Positions 43,593 through 52,838 are shown, counted from the stretch's first letter. The stretch is 63,749 nt of DNA from Ferruginibacter sp. (GCA_025362235.1 JANYGZ010000103.1:1-63749); one strand, 5' to 3'. Program-made: numbers and translations. The notes: a model not told the origin generated them from the letters alone.

Positions 43593-44201
43593 TTGAAGAA
43601 ATTAACGATTGAATTTTACAAACGTAAAAATGTAGTGCTGATTGCACGTGATTTATTAGGGAAAATCATCGTTACAAACCTTGATGGAATAGTGACCAGC
43701 GGGCGAATTGTAGAAACAGAAGCCTATGCAGGTTTTACAGATAAAGCCTCGCATGCTTATCAAGGCAGGCGAACCAATCGCAATAAACATATGTACGCAC
43801 GACCCGCTACAGCATACGTATACATATGCTATGGTATCCATCAAATGTTTAATATAGTAACCAATGATAAAGAAATACCGGATGCTGTTTTAATAAGAGC
43901 GATAGAGCCTATAGAAGGTATTAATCGTATGTTGGAAAGAACCGGTAAAGAAAAACTTAGCAGTACATTAACGAAGGGGCCCGGAAATGTGGGAAAGGCA
44001 TTGGGTATTTATAAAATACATTCTGGTATAAATTTGCTGGATGATGCTATTTATCTTGCATCAGATAATTACGCAATCAATCAAAAGCAAATTGGCAGTA
44101 GCAAACGGATAGGCGTAAATTATGCCGGTCGGGATGCCTTATTACCATATCGTTTTTACATAAAGGGAAATAAATATGTAAGTGGAAGACCAGCGATTTA
44201 G
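43593..44201 (+). CDS. mpg: 3-methyladenine DNA glycosylase (AAG/Mpg family)
   Basis: Removes alkylated purines from DNA in base excision repair. The family start is evident as KKLTIEFYKRKNVVLIARDLLGK, followed by GRIVETEAYAGFTDKASHAYQGRRTNRN (catalytic Glu in ETEAY), YVYICYGIHQMFNIV and the C-terminal RIGVNYAGRDALLPYRFYIKGN. The frame is open upstream to ATG codons at 43479 and 43554, but homologues begin with the equivalent of M-K-K-L, here encoded from a TTG at 43593, 20 nt after a promoter box. This gives 202 aa, the normal length. Confidence 0.9.
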   Translation: MKKLTIEFYKRKNVVLIARDLLGKIIVTNLDGIVTSGRIVETEAYAGFTDKASHAYQGRRTNRNKHMYARPATAYVYICYGIHQMFNIVTNDKEIPDAVLIRAIEPIEGINRMLERTGKEKLSSTLTKGPGNVGKALGIYKIHSGINLLDDAIYLASDNYAINQKQIGSSKRIGVNYAGRDALLPYRFYIKGNKYVSGRPAI

Positions 44202-44236
44202 TATTTTTTCTTTTAAATTTCAAAAAGAAGAACTAC

Positions 44237-44265
44237 GTAATTGTTGCATCTTTTTCGGAAGATAA
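44237..44265 (+). repeat. Direct repeat, left copy, flanking a hypothetical gene
   Basis: GTAATTGTTGCATCTTTTT then CGGAAGATAA, matching the copy at 45243-45272 with few differences. The pair brackets the hypothetical gene at 44380-45207. Confidence 0.65.
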
Positions 44266-44379
44266 CAACAAAAAGCTAAATAGATAATGTCTAGCCCCGA
44301 ACCAAAGCAAAACAGAATTATAAATGCCGAGATAACAAGGTCAAGCCCGTATTTTGCCGAACCTTTTATTGCCTGCAGT

Positions 44380-45207
44380 TTATTTGTTTAGACTGTAACT
44401 GTCCTCAAATTCAATGTCACGATAGTAGTCGGGCAATATTGTTTTTGTCTTTGAAATTGAAACAATTCCAAGAGTGTTGTTTTTTACAACAGCTCTGATT
44501 GTCCTATAAACAATTTCCTTCTTCGGTTTTTCAACAAATTCAACGTCTATTATGTTAGGAACATCTCTCTGTTTAACATTAATAGTTTTGTTCTCTGTCA
44601 AATAATTATACCTTTCCTCTGTGTAGTTTAAGAGATACTCTATTCTGATTGCAGCAAGTTTGTCTAAATTGGGAATGTATTTGTATGGAATAACGACTGA
44701 ATTATTTGCATCCAAAGTAAATGTCTTTTCAGGACTGTCAATTTGAGCATCGTAATCATATTCGTATTGAATTTTTATGTTCTTGTTTTTCAAAAGGGAG
44801 CCTTTGTCTGTTTTAAAGGTTATTATGAACTCTTGTCTTGAGTCTCTTTTGTAAGTTGCTTTTGTGTCGTTCTCTTCAATTTGATAGTTGTCATAAAAAA
44901 GCAAAGTGTCATTATTCTTTTTCCAAGTTCCTTTGTAGCTGCGCCACGTAAAGCAACTCAAATTCGGTCTGCTCCAAAATTCAAAAGTTGCATCAGGATT
45001 TAAAGTAATCTCATTTATTTTAGGTTCAAAAAATCTTATACCCAGAAGTGTATCTTTTGGTTCTGTCTTATTGTAATAAGCATTCAAGCTATTACTGAAG
45101 GTAATTGCTTTGTTTTGTCCGGAGACTGTCTGTCCTACGATGGTAAGGATTAATGCAAGAGCTGCTATTGAATGAAAAAACTTTGTCATTTTCTCTGTCT
45201 GATGCAA
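44380..45207 (-). CDS. Secreted hypothetical protein between direct repeats
   Basis: 275 residues with a signal peptide (ending GQTVSGQ, about residue 31, or 25 if translation starts at the ATG at 45189: MTKFFHSIAALAL). The mature part begins with KAITFSNSLNAYYNKTEPKDTLLGIRFFEP, includes a lipocalin- or META-like stretch TFEFWSRPNLSCFTWRSYKGTWKKNNDTLLFYDNY, and ends in beta-rich sequence. I do not recognise the family. It lies between convergent mpg and a PorP/SprF gene, bracketed by direct repeats about 1 kb apart, so it may be an accessory gene gained or duplicated as a unit. Confidence 0.75.
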   Translation of the reverse strand: MHQTEKMTKFFHSIAALALILTIVGQTVSGQNKAITFSNSLNAYYNKTEPKDTLLGIRFFEPKINEITLNPDATFEFWSRPNLSCFTWRSYKGTWKKNNDTLLFYDNYQIEENDTKATYKRDSRQEFIITFKTDKGSLLKNKNIKIQYEYDYDAQIDSPEKTFTLDANNSVVIPYKYIPNLDKLAAIRIEYLLNYTEERYNYLTENKTINVKQRDVPNIIDVEFVEKPKKEIVYRTIRAVVKNNTLGIVSISKTKTILPDYYRDIEFEDSYSLNK

Positions 45208-45242
45208 GACTTTAGGGTTTTACACAAATTGCAGGCGACTAG

Positions 45243-45272
45243 GTAATTGTTACATCTTTTTTCCGAAGATAA
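45243..45272 (+). repeat. Direct repeat, right copy, flanking a hypothetical gene
   Basis: GTAATTGTTACATCTTTTTT then CCGAAGATAA. Same orientation as 44237-44265; only a G/A change and one- or two-base differences in the T/C run separate the copies. Confidence 0.65.
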
Positions 45273-45279
45273 ATTGATA

Positions 45280-46284
45280 TTAAAATTTAGGACAAGGAAT
45301 ATTTTTGTTGCCGGATGGTGGTTTTTTAATATAAATAATAGAAAACTCAGAACCACCCCTGCTTTCAGTAGCTGCTTTAAGGCTGCTTACATTAACATCG
45401 TAGCTGATACCAATACGTAAACCTTCTATTTCTATACCCACATAAGGAATCACGGCATCACCTACCCTAAACCATGATCCAAGATATACACTGGTAGGGT
45501 TAGATTCATTATTATTGAGATTAAAAGCCAATGCCCCACCTAACTCAGCTTCTGTAGCTTTGTTTTGTAATTGAAAAATGGCCGAAGTAAATATGGAAAG
45601 ATTGCCCCCGAGAGGAAATGAACCACCACCATGAACCGATATACGTGATGCAAGGTTCCAGGTTTTATCTAAAAAACTTAAGTTAGGATTATTAATATGA
45701 TATACCGAAGTTCCAAAATAATAATTATTAATACCGTCGCTTGAACCTGAAAATAGAATACCAGCATTCAGATCAAAATAGCTTTGTGTAGAACCATAAT
45801 TAAGATTTTCAGCAGTTGTGCCGGTAAACCCGTTTTGTGTCAACTGGTCTTCGAAAGTTAATTTACTAAAATCTAATATAGAACTGGAATAACTAGCCTG
45901 AAAACCTGCACCGATGGTGTTCCATCCATTTTCATCCAATGCTTTATGATAGCTCATGGAAAGCGAACCATAATTTTGTTTTAAGGCCGCATCCGCACTT
46001 TGGTCACTTAAAGCTGAAAAACCAATCCCAAATACATCTCCTTCAGGAATTTTGCCTTTTAAAATGCCAAAATCAAAGGAAGCTGCCGTTGTTACATATG
46101 CTTTTGGAATAGAAGGCCATTGATCTCTATGGATAGCCGCCAAGCGCCATTGCCCGTCAAACTTACCTGTAAATGCAGGGTTTAATGTAAGTGGTGAACC
46201 AAAAAATTGTGAAAAATGCGGATCCTGAGCTTTAACTAAAAGGGTAAAGAATAGTATAAAGATAGTTATGGATAGTTTTCTCAT
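45280..46284 (-). CDS. PorP/SprF-family type IX secretion outer-membrane protein
   Basis: 334-residue predicted outer-membrane barrel with a signal peptide (about 1-19). The diagnostic N-terminus is QDPHFSQFFGSPLTLNPAFTGKFDGQWRLAAIHRDQWPSIPKAYVTTAASFD; the C-terminal part has PYVGIEIEGLRIGISYDVNVSSLKAATESRGGSEFSIIYI. Family members anchor particular type IX substrates to the surface and are often encoded beside a large adhesin; no such gene is next to it here. A weak TATCTTTA box lies about 25 nt upstream. Confidence 0.9.
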   Translation of the reverse strand: MRKLSITIFILFFTLLVKAQDPHFSQFFGSPLTLNPAFTGKFDGQWRLAAIHRDQWPSIPKAYVTTAASFDFGILKGKIPEGDVFGIGFSALSDQSADAALKQNYGSLSMSYHKALDENGWNTIGAGFQASYSSSILDFSKLTFEDQLTQNGFTGTTAENLNYGSTQSYFDLNAGILFSGSSDGINNYYFGTSVYHINNPNLSFLDKTWNLASRISVHGGGSFPLGGNLSIFTSAIFQLQNKATEAELGGALAFNLNNNESNPTSVYLGSWFRVGDAVIPYVGIEIEGLRIGISYDVNVSSLKAATESRGGSEFSIIYIKKPPSGNKNIPCPKF

Positions 46285-46466
46285 TATGCGATGTAATTCA
46301 GAAAATTAAAGATAAGCATTTGCATCAAATAGCTGCAAGGGTGTCGGTAAAAGTTTGTTAATCAATATTTATGCCTGATTATAATTATAGTGCAAATAAT
46401 ATTATTGTTGATTATACCATCATTATTTAAGCATACAAAAATGTTTTATAGTATAAAAATCAACCC

Positions 46467-47117
46467 TTAAAACTGCATTTTCTGCCCAAATGCCAAATCG
46501 CCGGCATCTCCTAAACCAGGCACAATATAGCCCTTTGCTGTAATCTCATCATCAATATCACCACACCAGATGGTGGCCTTGGGTACCTCTCTTAAAACAT
46601 ATTCAATCCCCACGGTACAGCCTATGGCGCAAACAATATGAATTTCTTTAAAACCGCCCTCGCCCTTTAGGTATTGTATGGCTTTTACCAATGAGGCTCC
46701 GGTTGCAATCATTGGGTCACTGAGAATTACCACTTTATCATCAATTTCAGGGCAACTCATATATTCAATACTTATCTCAAAACTACCATCTGCATTATGT
46801 TTTCTGTAAGCGCTTATAAAAGCATTTCCAGCCATATCAAAATAATTCAGCAATCCGGTATGCATACCCAGACCAGCACGTAAAATAGTAGCCAATACGG
46901 GTTGGGACTCCAATACCTTACAATTAGCAATACCTAATGGAGTGGTGATTTCTTTTTCTTTCCAGGCTAATTTTTTACTTATTTCATAAGCAACCACTTC
47001 TCCTATACGTTCAAGGTTCCGCCTAAACCGCATTGGGTCTGTTTGTACCTCTACATCCCTTAATTCGCTAACCCAATTGCTTATCAATGAATGTTGATCA
47101 CTGAGATTAATTACCAT
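46467..47117 (-). CDS. upp: Uracil phosphoribosyltransferase
   Basis: Salvages uracil to UMP using PRPP. The PRPP-binding motif is VVILSDPMIATGASLVKAI (about residues 127-145), and uracil recognition comes from the C-terminal YIVPGLGDAGDLAFG. The length of 216 aa is typical. It is divergent from anmK, with 90 bp between them. With ade, pyrF and dut it forms part of the window's nucleotide metabolism genes, which are scattered, not clustered. Confidence 0.94.
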   Translation of the reverse strand: MVINLSDQHSLISNWVSELRDVEVQTDPMRFRRNLERIGEVVAYEISKKLAWKEKEITTPLGIANCKVLESQPVLATILRAGLGMHTGLLNYFDMAGNAFISAYRKHNADGSFEISIEYMSCPEIDDKVVILSDPMIATGASLVKAIQYLKGEGGFKEIHIVCAIGCTVGIEYVLREVPKATIWCGDIDDEITAKGYIVPGLGDAGDLAFGQKMQF

Positions 47118-47207
47118 GAATATAATTTTTGAAACTTTGAATAGGAAATTTGAAATTGCACTATCATCTTACATTGTAAAAATAAGCATTATAAATTCAA
47201 AAAGAAT

Positions 47208-48299
47208 ATGGTTTACAGGGCAATTGGTGTAATGAGTGGCAGCTCACTCGATGGATTAGATATAGCTTTTACCGAACTCACAGAGACGGGAGGCCAATGG
47301 AATTATGAAATTATTGCTACCCGATGTTTGCCTTATACTGATGAATGGAAAAACAGGCTGTTAACGGCTGTTGATCTTTCTGCGTTAAATTATCAATTGC
47401 TTCATACAGCCTATGGCCACTATATTGGTAATGCAATAAATGAATTTATTAAAGAAAATAATTTGCATCACCGCGTTAATTTAATTGCCTCTCACGGCCA
47501 TACAACATTTCACTTACCGCATAAAAAAATGACTGCACAGCTTGGTGATGGTGCTGCTATAGCGGCTGTTACGAAATTGCCCGTAGTAAGTGATTTACGA
47601 AATATGGATGTTGCATTTGGCGGACAGGGGGCACCGATAGTGCCGATTGGTGAAAAGTTTTTATTGGGCGATTATAATTATTTATTGAACATAGGGGGCA
47701 TTGCAAACATTTCTTTAAATAATGAAGGAAATTATAAAGCCTTTGATATATGTGCTGCCAACCGGATATTGAATATGCTGGTTGCACAAAAAGGGTTAGC
47801 GTATGATGATGGCGGAAGTATTGCTTCAAGAGGAAAAGTAAATATCAATTTATTACAACAATTAAATGAACTTGATTATTACGGCCAACCTGCTCCAAAA
47901 TCATTAAGCAACAGTTTTGGAACAACAATAGTTTACCCTATAATAGAAAGCGCCCATCTCTCTGTAGAGGATGCTTTAAGTACTTACACCGAACACATTG
48001 CCCTGCAGGTAAAATCAGTAATTGTTAGTAATCAAACGAGGGCTTCCAGTAATAAAATGCTGGTAACTGGCGGCGGGGCTTTTAATACATTTTTAATAAA
48101 GAGAATAGCAGATTTATTGAATGAAAATGGAATTGAGATAGTGGTGCCGGATGAACAATTGGTACAATATAAAGAGGCATTGGTAATGGCTTTGATGGGT
48201 GTATTAAGGTGGAGGGAAGAAGCAAACGTATTATCTTCTGTAACCGGCGCTGAACAAAATAGTATTGGCGGTGCGTTATGGTTAGGAACAGAAGCATGA
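47208..48299 (+). CDS. anmK: Anhydro-N-acetylmuramic acid kinase
   Basis: Opens and phosphorylates 1,6-anhydro-MurNAc to MurNAc 6-phosphate in peptidoglycan recycling. The signature GVMSGSSLDGLDIAF opens the protein, and SHGHTTFHLP, NIGGIANIS and MLVTGGGAFNTFLI complete the ASKHA kinase fold. The length of 363 aa fits. A small lipoprotein gene follows at 63 nt. murQ and nagZ are not in the window, but a NamZ-like muramidase gene lies at 2.5 kb. Confidence 0.94.
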   Translation: MVYRAIGVMSGSSLDGLDIAFTELTETGGQWNYEIIATRCLPYTDEWKNRLLTAVDLSALNYQLLHTAYGHYIGNAINEFIKENNLHHRVNLIASHGHTTFHLPHKKMTAQLGDGAAIAAVTKLPVVSDLRNMDVAFGGQGAPIVPIGEKFLLGDYNYLLNIGGIANISLNNEGNYKAFDICAANRILNMLVAQKGLAYDDGGSIASRGKVNINLLQQLNELDYYGQPAPKSLSNSFGTTIVYPIIESAHLSVEDALSTYTEHIALQVKSVIVSNQTRASSNKMLVTGGGAFNTFLIKRIADLLNENGIEIVVPDEQLVQYKEALVMALMGVLRWREEANVLSSVTGAEQNSIGGALWLGTEA

Positions 48300-48362
48300 C
48301 GCCTGTATTTACTTTAACAATCTATTTCACAAATATTTACTTTTATTGTATAAAATTATTCA

Positions 48363-48785
48363 ATGAAAAAAATTGGTTTTATAGCAATAGCATGCATTGT
48401 TTTTTTACTGGCCTGTAAAAATAAGGCTAAGGAAATAACCTCAGAAAAAGAGGCCTATAAAAAAGCCACGCAAATACTCGAAGAAAAGGAAAAGAAAAAC
48501 CCTGTATCTTTTTTAACAGTTAACAGTCATGATAAAAATAACCTTATCGGGCAAACAGTTATAAAAGGAAGTATCGGCAATAACGCTAAAGTGTGCACTT
48601 ATAAAGATGTACAATTGGAGTTATCTTTCTTTAGTAAAACGGGTACTTTACTGGAAAAAGATATTGAAACCATTTACGATTTAATTGCGCCCGGCAAATC
48701 AGTTGATTTTAAAACAAAATATTTTGCGCCTAAAAAAACAGATAGTATTTCAGTAAAAATATTGGCAGCAAAAACGACTAACTAA
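48363..48785 (+). CDS. Small lipoprotein of unknown function
   Basis: 140 residues with a lipoprotein signal (VFLLAC, Cys18), a charged helix (about 22-45) and a beta-sandwich-like domain from about 50: VNSHDKNNLIGQTVIKGSIGNNAKVCTYKDVQLELSFFSKTGTLLEKD. The pattern resembles FxLYD-type extracellular domains in which a transported value and its derivatives are compared, but that is a weak impression. Possibly co-transcribed with anmK. Confidence 0.72.
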   Translation: MKKIGFIAIACIVFLLACKNKAKEITSEKEAYKKATQILEEKEKKNPVSFLTVNSHDKNNLIGQTVIKGSIGNNAKVCTYKDVQLELSFFSKTGTLLEKDIETIYDLIAPGKSVDFKTKYFAPKKTDSISVKILAAKTTN

Positions 48786-48824
48786 GAAATTAATATGTGG
48801 TAAGTTTCATCGAGAAAAAAATTA

Positions 48825-50456
48825 TTATATAAATGCAAATCCGTCACCATCAAATAAACCTAGGTCGCTTAATTTTAAATGCGGAATAACCAACAATGCC
48901 ATAAAAGATAATGTCATAAAAGGCGCAGCAAGGATAGAACCCAATTTTTCTTTTACCATTTTATCAATAGCTGTATAGTTTGCTGCTACAGTGTAACCAT
49001 TGTCATTACTCATCAATCCGGCAACAGGTAAAGCTAACACCTTATCACTATTGCCACCAGGCATAACTGCGCTTACGCCGCCTTTTGCTCTAATTACCAA
49101 ATTGACTGCTTTGCAAATACTTTCATCATCAACACCCACGGCAATAATATTATGACTATCATGTGCAACCGAAGATGCAATAGCACCCTGTTGTAATCCA
49201 AAATTCTTTACAAAAGATTTTGCTACCGGTGCATTTTTATATCGGTTAACTACTACAATTTTTAAAACATCATTTGTTGTATCACTTACAATTTCTTTGT
49301 TTACAACTTTTGGTGGAAATTTTAATTTATTGGTGATCAATTGCCCTTCAATTGCCTCTATTACAAAAATTTCTTTTTCATCTTTATAAGCAACTGAAAA
49401 ATCGGCAGTATTTTTTTCGCAGCAATCAAACTGATTAATAAGCCCTGATATTTCTACTTCTATCAGTGACCTCCCTTCTTGCGCCACTAACTTACCATCA
49501 ATATAAGTTTGAAGGGTTTTAAAATGGATAAGATCTTCTACCACTATAAAATCAGCGGCATCACCTACCCTTAAAAGGCCCACATCTATTTTATAATGCA
49601 ATACAGGATTAATGCAGGCAGCTTGCAAAATTTTAAAAACATCTATCCCTTTAGCAACCGCTCTTTCACATAACAAATTAATATGCCCTTTAACCAAACT
49701 ATCCGGGTGTTTATCATCGCTGCAAAACATCATCATCTCCGCATGGTTGTTTAATAGGTCAACCAATGCTTCAAAATTTTTGGCAGCGCTTCCTTCCCTG
49801 ATTAATATCTTCATGCCATATTTTAATTTATCAAGTGCTTCTTCAGCAGTAAAACATTCATGATCGGTACTGATGCCTGCTGCAATATATTTTTTTGCGG
49901 CTTCACCCCTTAACCCTGGAGCATGCCCGTCTACAGGTTTATTATACTTTTTTGCCGCTGCAATTTTTTTCATCACTTCATCATCTTGCTGCAGCACACC
50001 GGGAAAGTTCATCATTTCACTAAGGTATTTTATAGCAGTTTTTTGTAACAGGATATCCACATCTGCTGCAGTTAACGCGGCACCGGCTGTTTCAAAAATA
50101 GTTGCCGGCACACAGCTTGGGGCACCAAAATTAAATTTAAATGGAACCGTTTTACCATTAGTTATCATAAAGTCAACACCGGCCATACCACAAACATTGG
50201 CAATTTCATGCGGATCGCTAATGGTAGCTACTGTGCCATGTACCACGGCTAACCTGGCAAACTCAGATGGTACAAGCATGGAACTTTCAATATGTACATG
50301 ACTATCAACAAAACCCGGAAGTATATATTTTTCAGCAATTTTCGCCTCAGCTATTTTAATTATTTCTTTTATTTTGCCATTGTAAACCAATACTTCACCA
50401 TAAAAAATTTCTTTATTAAAAATGTCTACAATATTGCCTTTTAAAGAAAACCGCAT
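48825..50456 (-). CDS. ade: Adenine deaminase
   Basis: Metal-dependent amidohydrolase that converts adenine to hypoxanthine and ammonia. Metal ligands sit in [19 protein letters not shown], and the AdeC-specific [21 protein letters not shown] and [10 protein letters not shown] follow; the C-terminal domain has [22 protein letters not shown]. The length of 543 aa agrees with the bacterial Ade family. Monocistronic on the minus strand, divergent from the three-paralogue array. Confidence 0.93.
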   Translation of the reverse strand: MRFSLKGNIVDIFNKEIFYGEVLVYNGKIKEIIKIAEAKIAEKYILPGFVDSHVHIESSMLVPSEFARLAVVHGTVATISDPHEIANVCGMAGVDFMITNGKTVPFKFNFGAPSCVPATIFETAGAALTAADVDILLQKTAIKYLSEMMNFPGVLQQDDEVMKKIAAAKKYNKPVDGHAPGLRGEAAKKYIAAGISTDHECFTAEEALDKLKYGMKILIREGSAAKNFEALVDLLNNHAEMMMFCSDDKHPDSLVKGHINLLCERAVAKGIDVFKILQAACINPVLHYKIDVGLLRVGDAADFIVVEDLIHFKTLQTYIDGKLVAQEGRSLIEVEISGLINQFDCCEKNTADFSVAYKDEKEIFVIEAIEGQLITNKLKFPPKVVNKEIVSDTTNDVLKIVVVNRYKNAPVAKSFVKNFGLQQGAIASSVAHDSHNIIAVGVDDESICKAVNLVIRAKGGVSAVMPGGNSDKVLALPVAGLMSNDNGYTVAANYTAIDKMVKEKLGSILAAPFMTLSFMALLVIPHLKLSDLGLFDGDGFAFI

Positions 50457-50612
50457 ATTAAAATTTTACGTTGAAAAATGGAAATTTCATGTGCTAAAAA
50501 TAAGCATAACTCCTTAGTTTTATTTACATCAGGTTTTTAACCGTTAGTAGCGGTCTGCTTCCACTTATCAATTATTATACAAGTGGCATAATTTTCGTAT
50601 ATTTTTCAACTT

Positions 50613-50620
50613 TATATTTG
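50613..50620 (+). promoter_or_regulatory. -7 box TATATTTG, leaderless type, before the paralogue array
   Basis: Exact TAnnTTTG match, then TAGC and ATG at 50625. It is the only box seen ahead of the three tandem paralogues, which suggests one transcript. Confidence 0.6.
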
Positions 50621-50624
50621 TAGC

Positions 50625-51323
50625 ATGAAAAGTATTGTTTTAATGGGGCTGTTTGTTTTGTTGTTGGTTGCAGTTCAATTTGCAAGGGGTAAAACTGTTG
50701 ATGAAATAATTGAAAAACACATTCAGGCAAGGGGAGGCTTTGATAAGCCCGATGAAATAAAAGCCATTTACATGGAGGGGATAATTACGATGATGGGCAA
50801 TACAAATTTTGTAAAAATATACCAAGTGCAAAATGATTTGAGCCCGGTTGGTTTTAATATGCAATGGCAGCTTACAGATGAAAAAAATACTTTAATTGAA
50901 TTGGCACCTTCAACCAGCAATGTTGAATTATTTAATGCGGCAGTTGCAGGTATACAAACAGAACCGTTTATTACAAAGCCTCTTTTAAATTATGTTGGTA
51001 ATGGCTCGCAGGCGGTATTGGCATTGAAGGAAGTGGTTAATGGAAATGATTGTTACAGAATAAAATTGAGCACTAAAACAGGTAGCGAAATAAATTATTG
51101 GTTTAATGCATCCAGTTCTTTGCTTTCTCAATCTTTAGTGAATGATGTGCAGCAAAACAAAACTATTCGCAGTTTGTACAGCAATCATAAATCAATAGAT
51201 GGGCTTTTTTTGGCTCATTCAATAGAAATGGAAATTAACAATGCAAATGAAAACGGCTCGATTAAAATATTTTTTAATAAAATTGAAATTACCAAATCGT
51301 TTGAACTAAAATTTTCAACATAA
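50625..51323 (+). CDS. Secreted LolA-like protein, first of three tandem paralogues
   Basis: 232 residues with a signal peptide (about 1-22). The mature N-terminus KTVDEIIEKHIQARGGFDKPDEIKAIYMEG parallels the next two genes, and a beta-rich body follows that resembles outer-membrane lipoprotein-sorting (LolA-type) folds. It is the most diverged of the three: it lacks the PFMGQ and NYKEKGN blocks shared by the other two, but keeps NGNDCYRIKLSTKTGSEINYWF at the matching place. Function unknown; a hydrophobic-ligand-binding role is inference from the fold. Confidence 0.75.
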   Translation: MKSIVLMGLFVLLLVAVQFARGKTVDEIIEKHIQARGGFDKPDEIKAIYMEGIITMMGNTNFVKIYQVQNDLSPVGFNMQWQLTDEKNTLIELAPSTSNVELFNAAVAGIQTEPFITKPLLNYVGNGSQAVLALKEVVNGNDCYRIKLSTKTGSEINYWFNASSSLLSQSLVNDVQQNKTIRSLYSNHKSIDGLFLAHSIEMEINNANENGSIKIFFNKIEITKSFELKFST

Positions 51324-51350
51324 TATATAATAATCAATCTAAAAAAAATC

Positions 51351-52061
51351 ATGAAAAAAATTACAATTAGCTTATTAGCTATTGCAGCAGTAATAAGTGT
51401 TCAGTCAGTAAACGCACAAACTGTTGATGAAATAATCAGCAAGTACATAACTGCGCTTGGCGGTAAAGACAAGCTTCTTACTATTAAATCTATAAAAATG
51501 GCTGGCAGCCTTAATGTGCAGGGAATGGATGTGGGGGTTACTACAACAGCAGTAAATGGAGTAGGCACCCGTAATGATATTTCTGTGCCAGGTATGGGCG
51601 AAGGTTTCCAGGTAGTTAATGCAACAAAAGGGTGGGATTTTTTACCTTTTATGGGACAAGCCAGTCCTGAAGAAATTTCAGCCGACCAGGTAAAGGCATC
51701 GCAAGGCCAGCTTGATTTACAGGGAGTATTGGTGAATTACAAAGAAAAAGGAAACCAGGTAGAATTGCTGGGTAAAGAAAAAGTTGATACGGCAGAATGC
51801 TATAAATTAAAAGTTACTACAAAAGCTGGAAGTGAACATACTTTATTTATAGATGCTGCAACCTACTATAAGGTTAAAACCATTACTAAAATGAAAACAC
51901 CCAATGGCGATACGGATATTGAAACTGGATTTGGGAATTTCAAAAAAACTGATGATGGTTATGTATTTCCTTTTTCTCAAACAATTGAAAGGGGAACAAT
52001 TGTTTTCACTACAATTGAAGTAAATAAACCTGTAGACGAAAAAATGTTCACCATTAATTAA
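51351..52061 (+). CDS. Secreted LolA-like protein, second of three tandem paralogues
   Basis: 236 residues with a signal peptide (about 1-22, NAQ). Shares with the next gene the opening QT-DE---KY--ALGGK-KL, then GW-F-PFMGQ-SPE, DLQG-L-NYKEKGN-VELLGKEKVD and CYKLK-T-K-G. The arrangement of strands suggests the LolA-like open barrel. It is 27 nt after the first paralogue, so one operon is likely. No partner transporter is nearby. Confidence 0.78.
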   Translation: MKKITISLLAIAAVISVQSVNAQTVDEIISKYITALGGKDKLLTIKSIKMAGSLNVQGMDVGVTTTAVNGVGTRNDISVPGMGEGFQVVNATKGWDFLPFMGQASPEEISADQVKASQGQLDLQGVLVNYKEKGNQVELLGKEKVDTAECYKLKVTTKAGSEHTLFIDAATYYKVKTITKMKTPNGDTDIETGFGNFKKTDDGYVFPFSQTIERGTIVFTTIEVNKPVDEKMFTIN

Positions 52062-52130
52062 TCATAAAAAGCTGCATCAATTGCATGTAGCCGTTATTTG
52101 TAAAACTAAACAATCGATAAAAAAATAAAC

Positions 52131-52838
52131 ATGAAACAAATAAAATTTTGCATAGTATCCATTGCGGCATTGATAAATGTACAAACAGCAACAGCACAAA
52201 CTGCAGACGAAGTAGTGAACAAATATGTTGATGCCCTGGGTGGAAAAGAAAAACTGGCATCTTTAAAAACAGTTCGTATGGAAGCTACCATGAATGCGAA
52301 TGGAGCAGATGTGGATTTAACGATTACTAAATCTAATATGATTGGCCAACGTATAGATATTGCCGTAATGGGTCAGAATGGCTACCAGATTTTTACACCA
52401 ACTGCCGGTTGGAGCTTTATGCCATTTATGGGACAAACTTCGCCTGAAGCGATGAAAGATGACCAGGTAAAATCTTCTTCATCAGTACTTGATTTACAGG
52501 GAAATTTATTTAACTATAAAGAAAAGGGAAATACCGTAGAGTTGTTAGGTAAAGAAAAAGTGGATAGTTTTGATTGTTATAAATTAAAAGCCACATTAAA
52601 ATCGGGTAAAATAGTTACTTATTTTATTAATACAAAAAGCAACCATATTGTTAAGTCAATTTCTACGCAAAATATAAATGGTGAAGAAAAGGAAGTTACG
52701 AATGGCTACTCCAATTACAAAGCAACAGACAATGGCTTTATTTTTCCTTATGTGGGCACTAATATTCAGGGAGAAATGAATTTCACAAAAATTGAAGCAA
52801 ATGTACCGGTTGATAATAAGATTTTTATAGCGAATTAA
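52131..52838 (+). CDS. Secreted LolA-like protein, third of three tandem paralogues
   Basis: 235 residues with a signal peptide (about 1-22, TAQ). Closely related to the preceding gene along its whole length, including NYKEKGNTVELLGKEKVDSFDCYKLKATLKSGK. It probably arose by tandem duplication. The gap to the previous gene is 69 nt. The following 355 bp (52839-53193) have no ORF and hold only the gapA promoter region and a weak hairpin near 52880-52905. Confidence 0.78.
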   Translation: MKQIKFCIVSIAALINVQTATAQTADEVVNKYVDALGGKEKLASLKTVRMEATMNANGADVDLTITKSNMIGQRIDIAVMGQNGYQIFTPTAGWSFMPFMGQTSPEAMKDDQVKSSSSVLDLQGNLFNYKEKGNTVELLGKEKVDSFDCYKLKATLKSGKIVTYFINTKSNHIVKSISTQNINGEEKEVTNGYSNYKATDNGFIFPYVGTNIQGEMNFTKIEANVPVDNKIFIAN

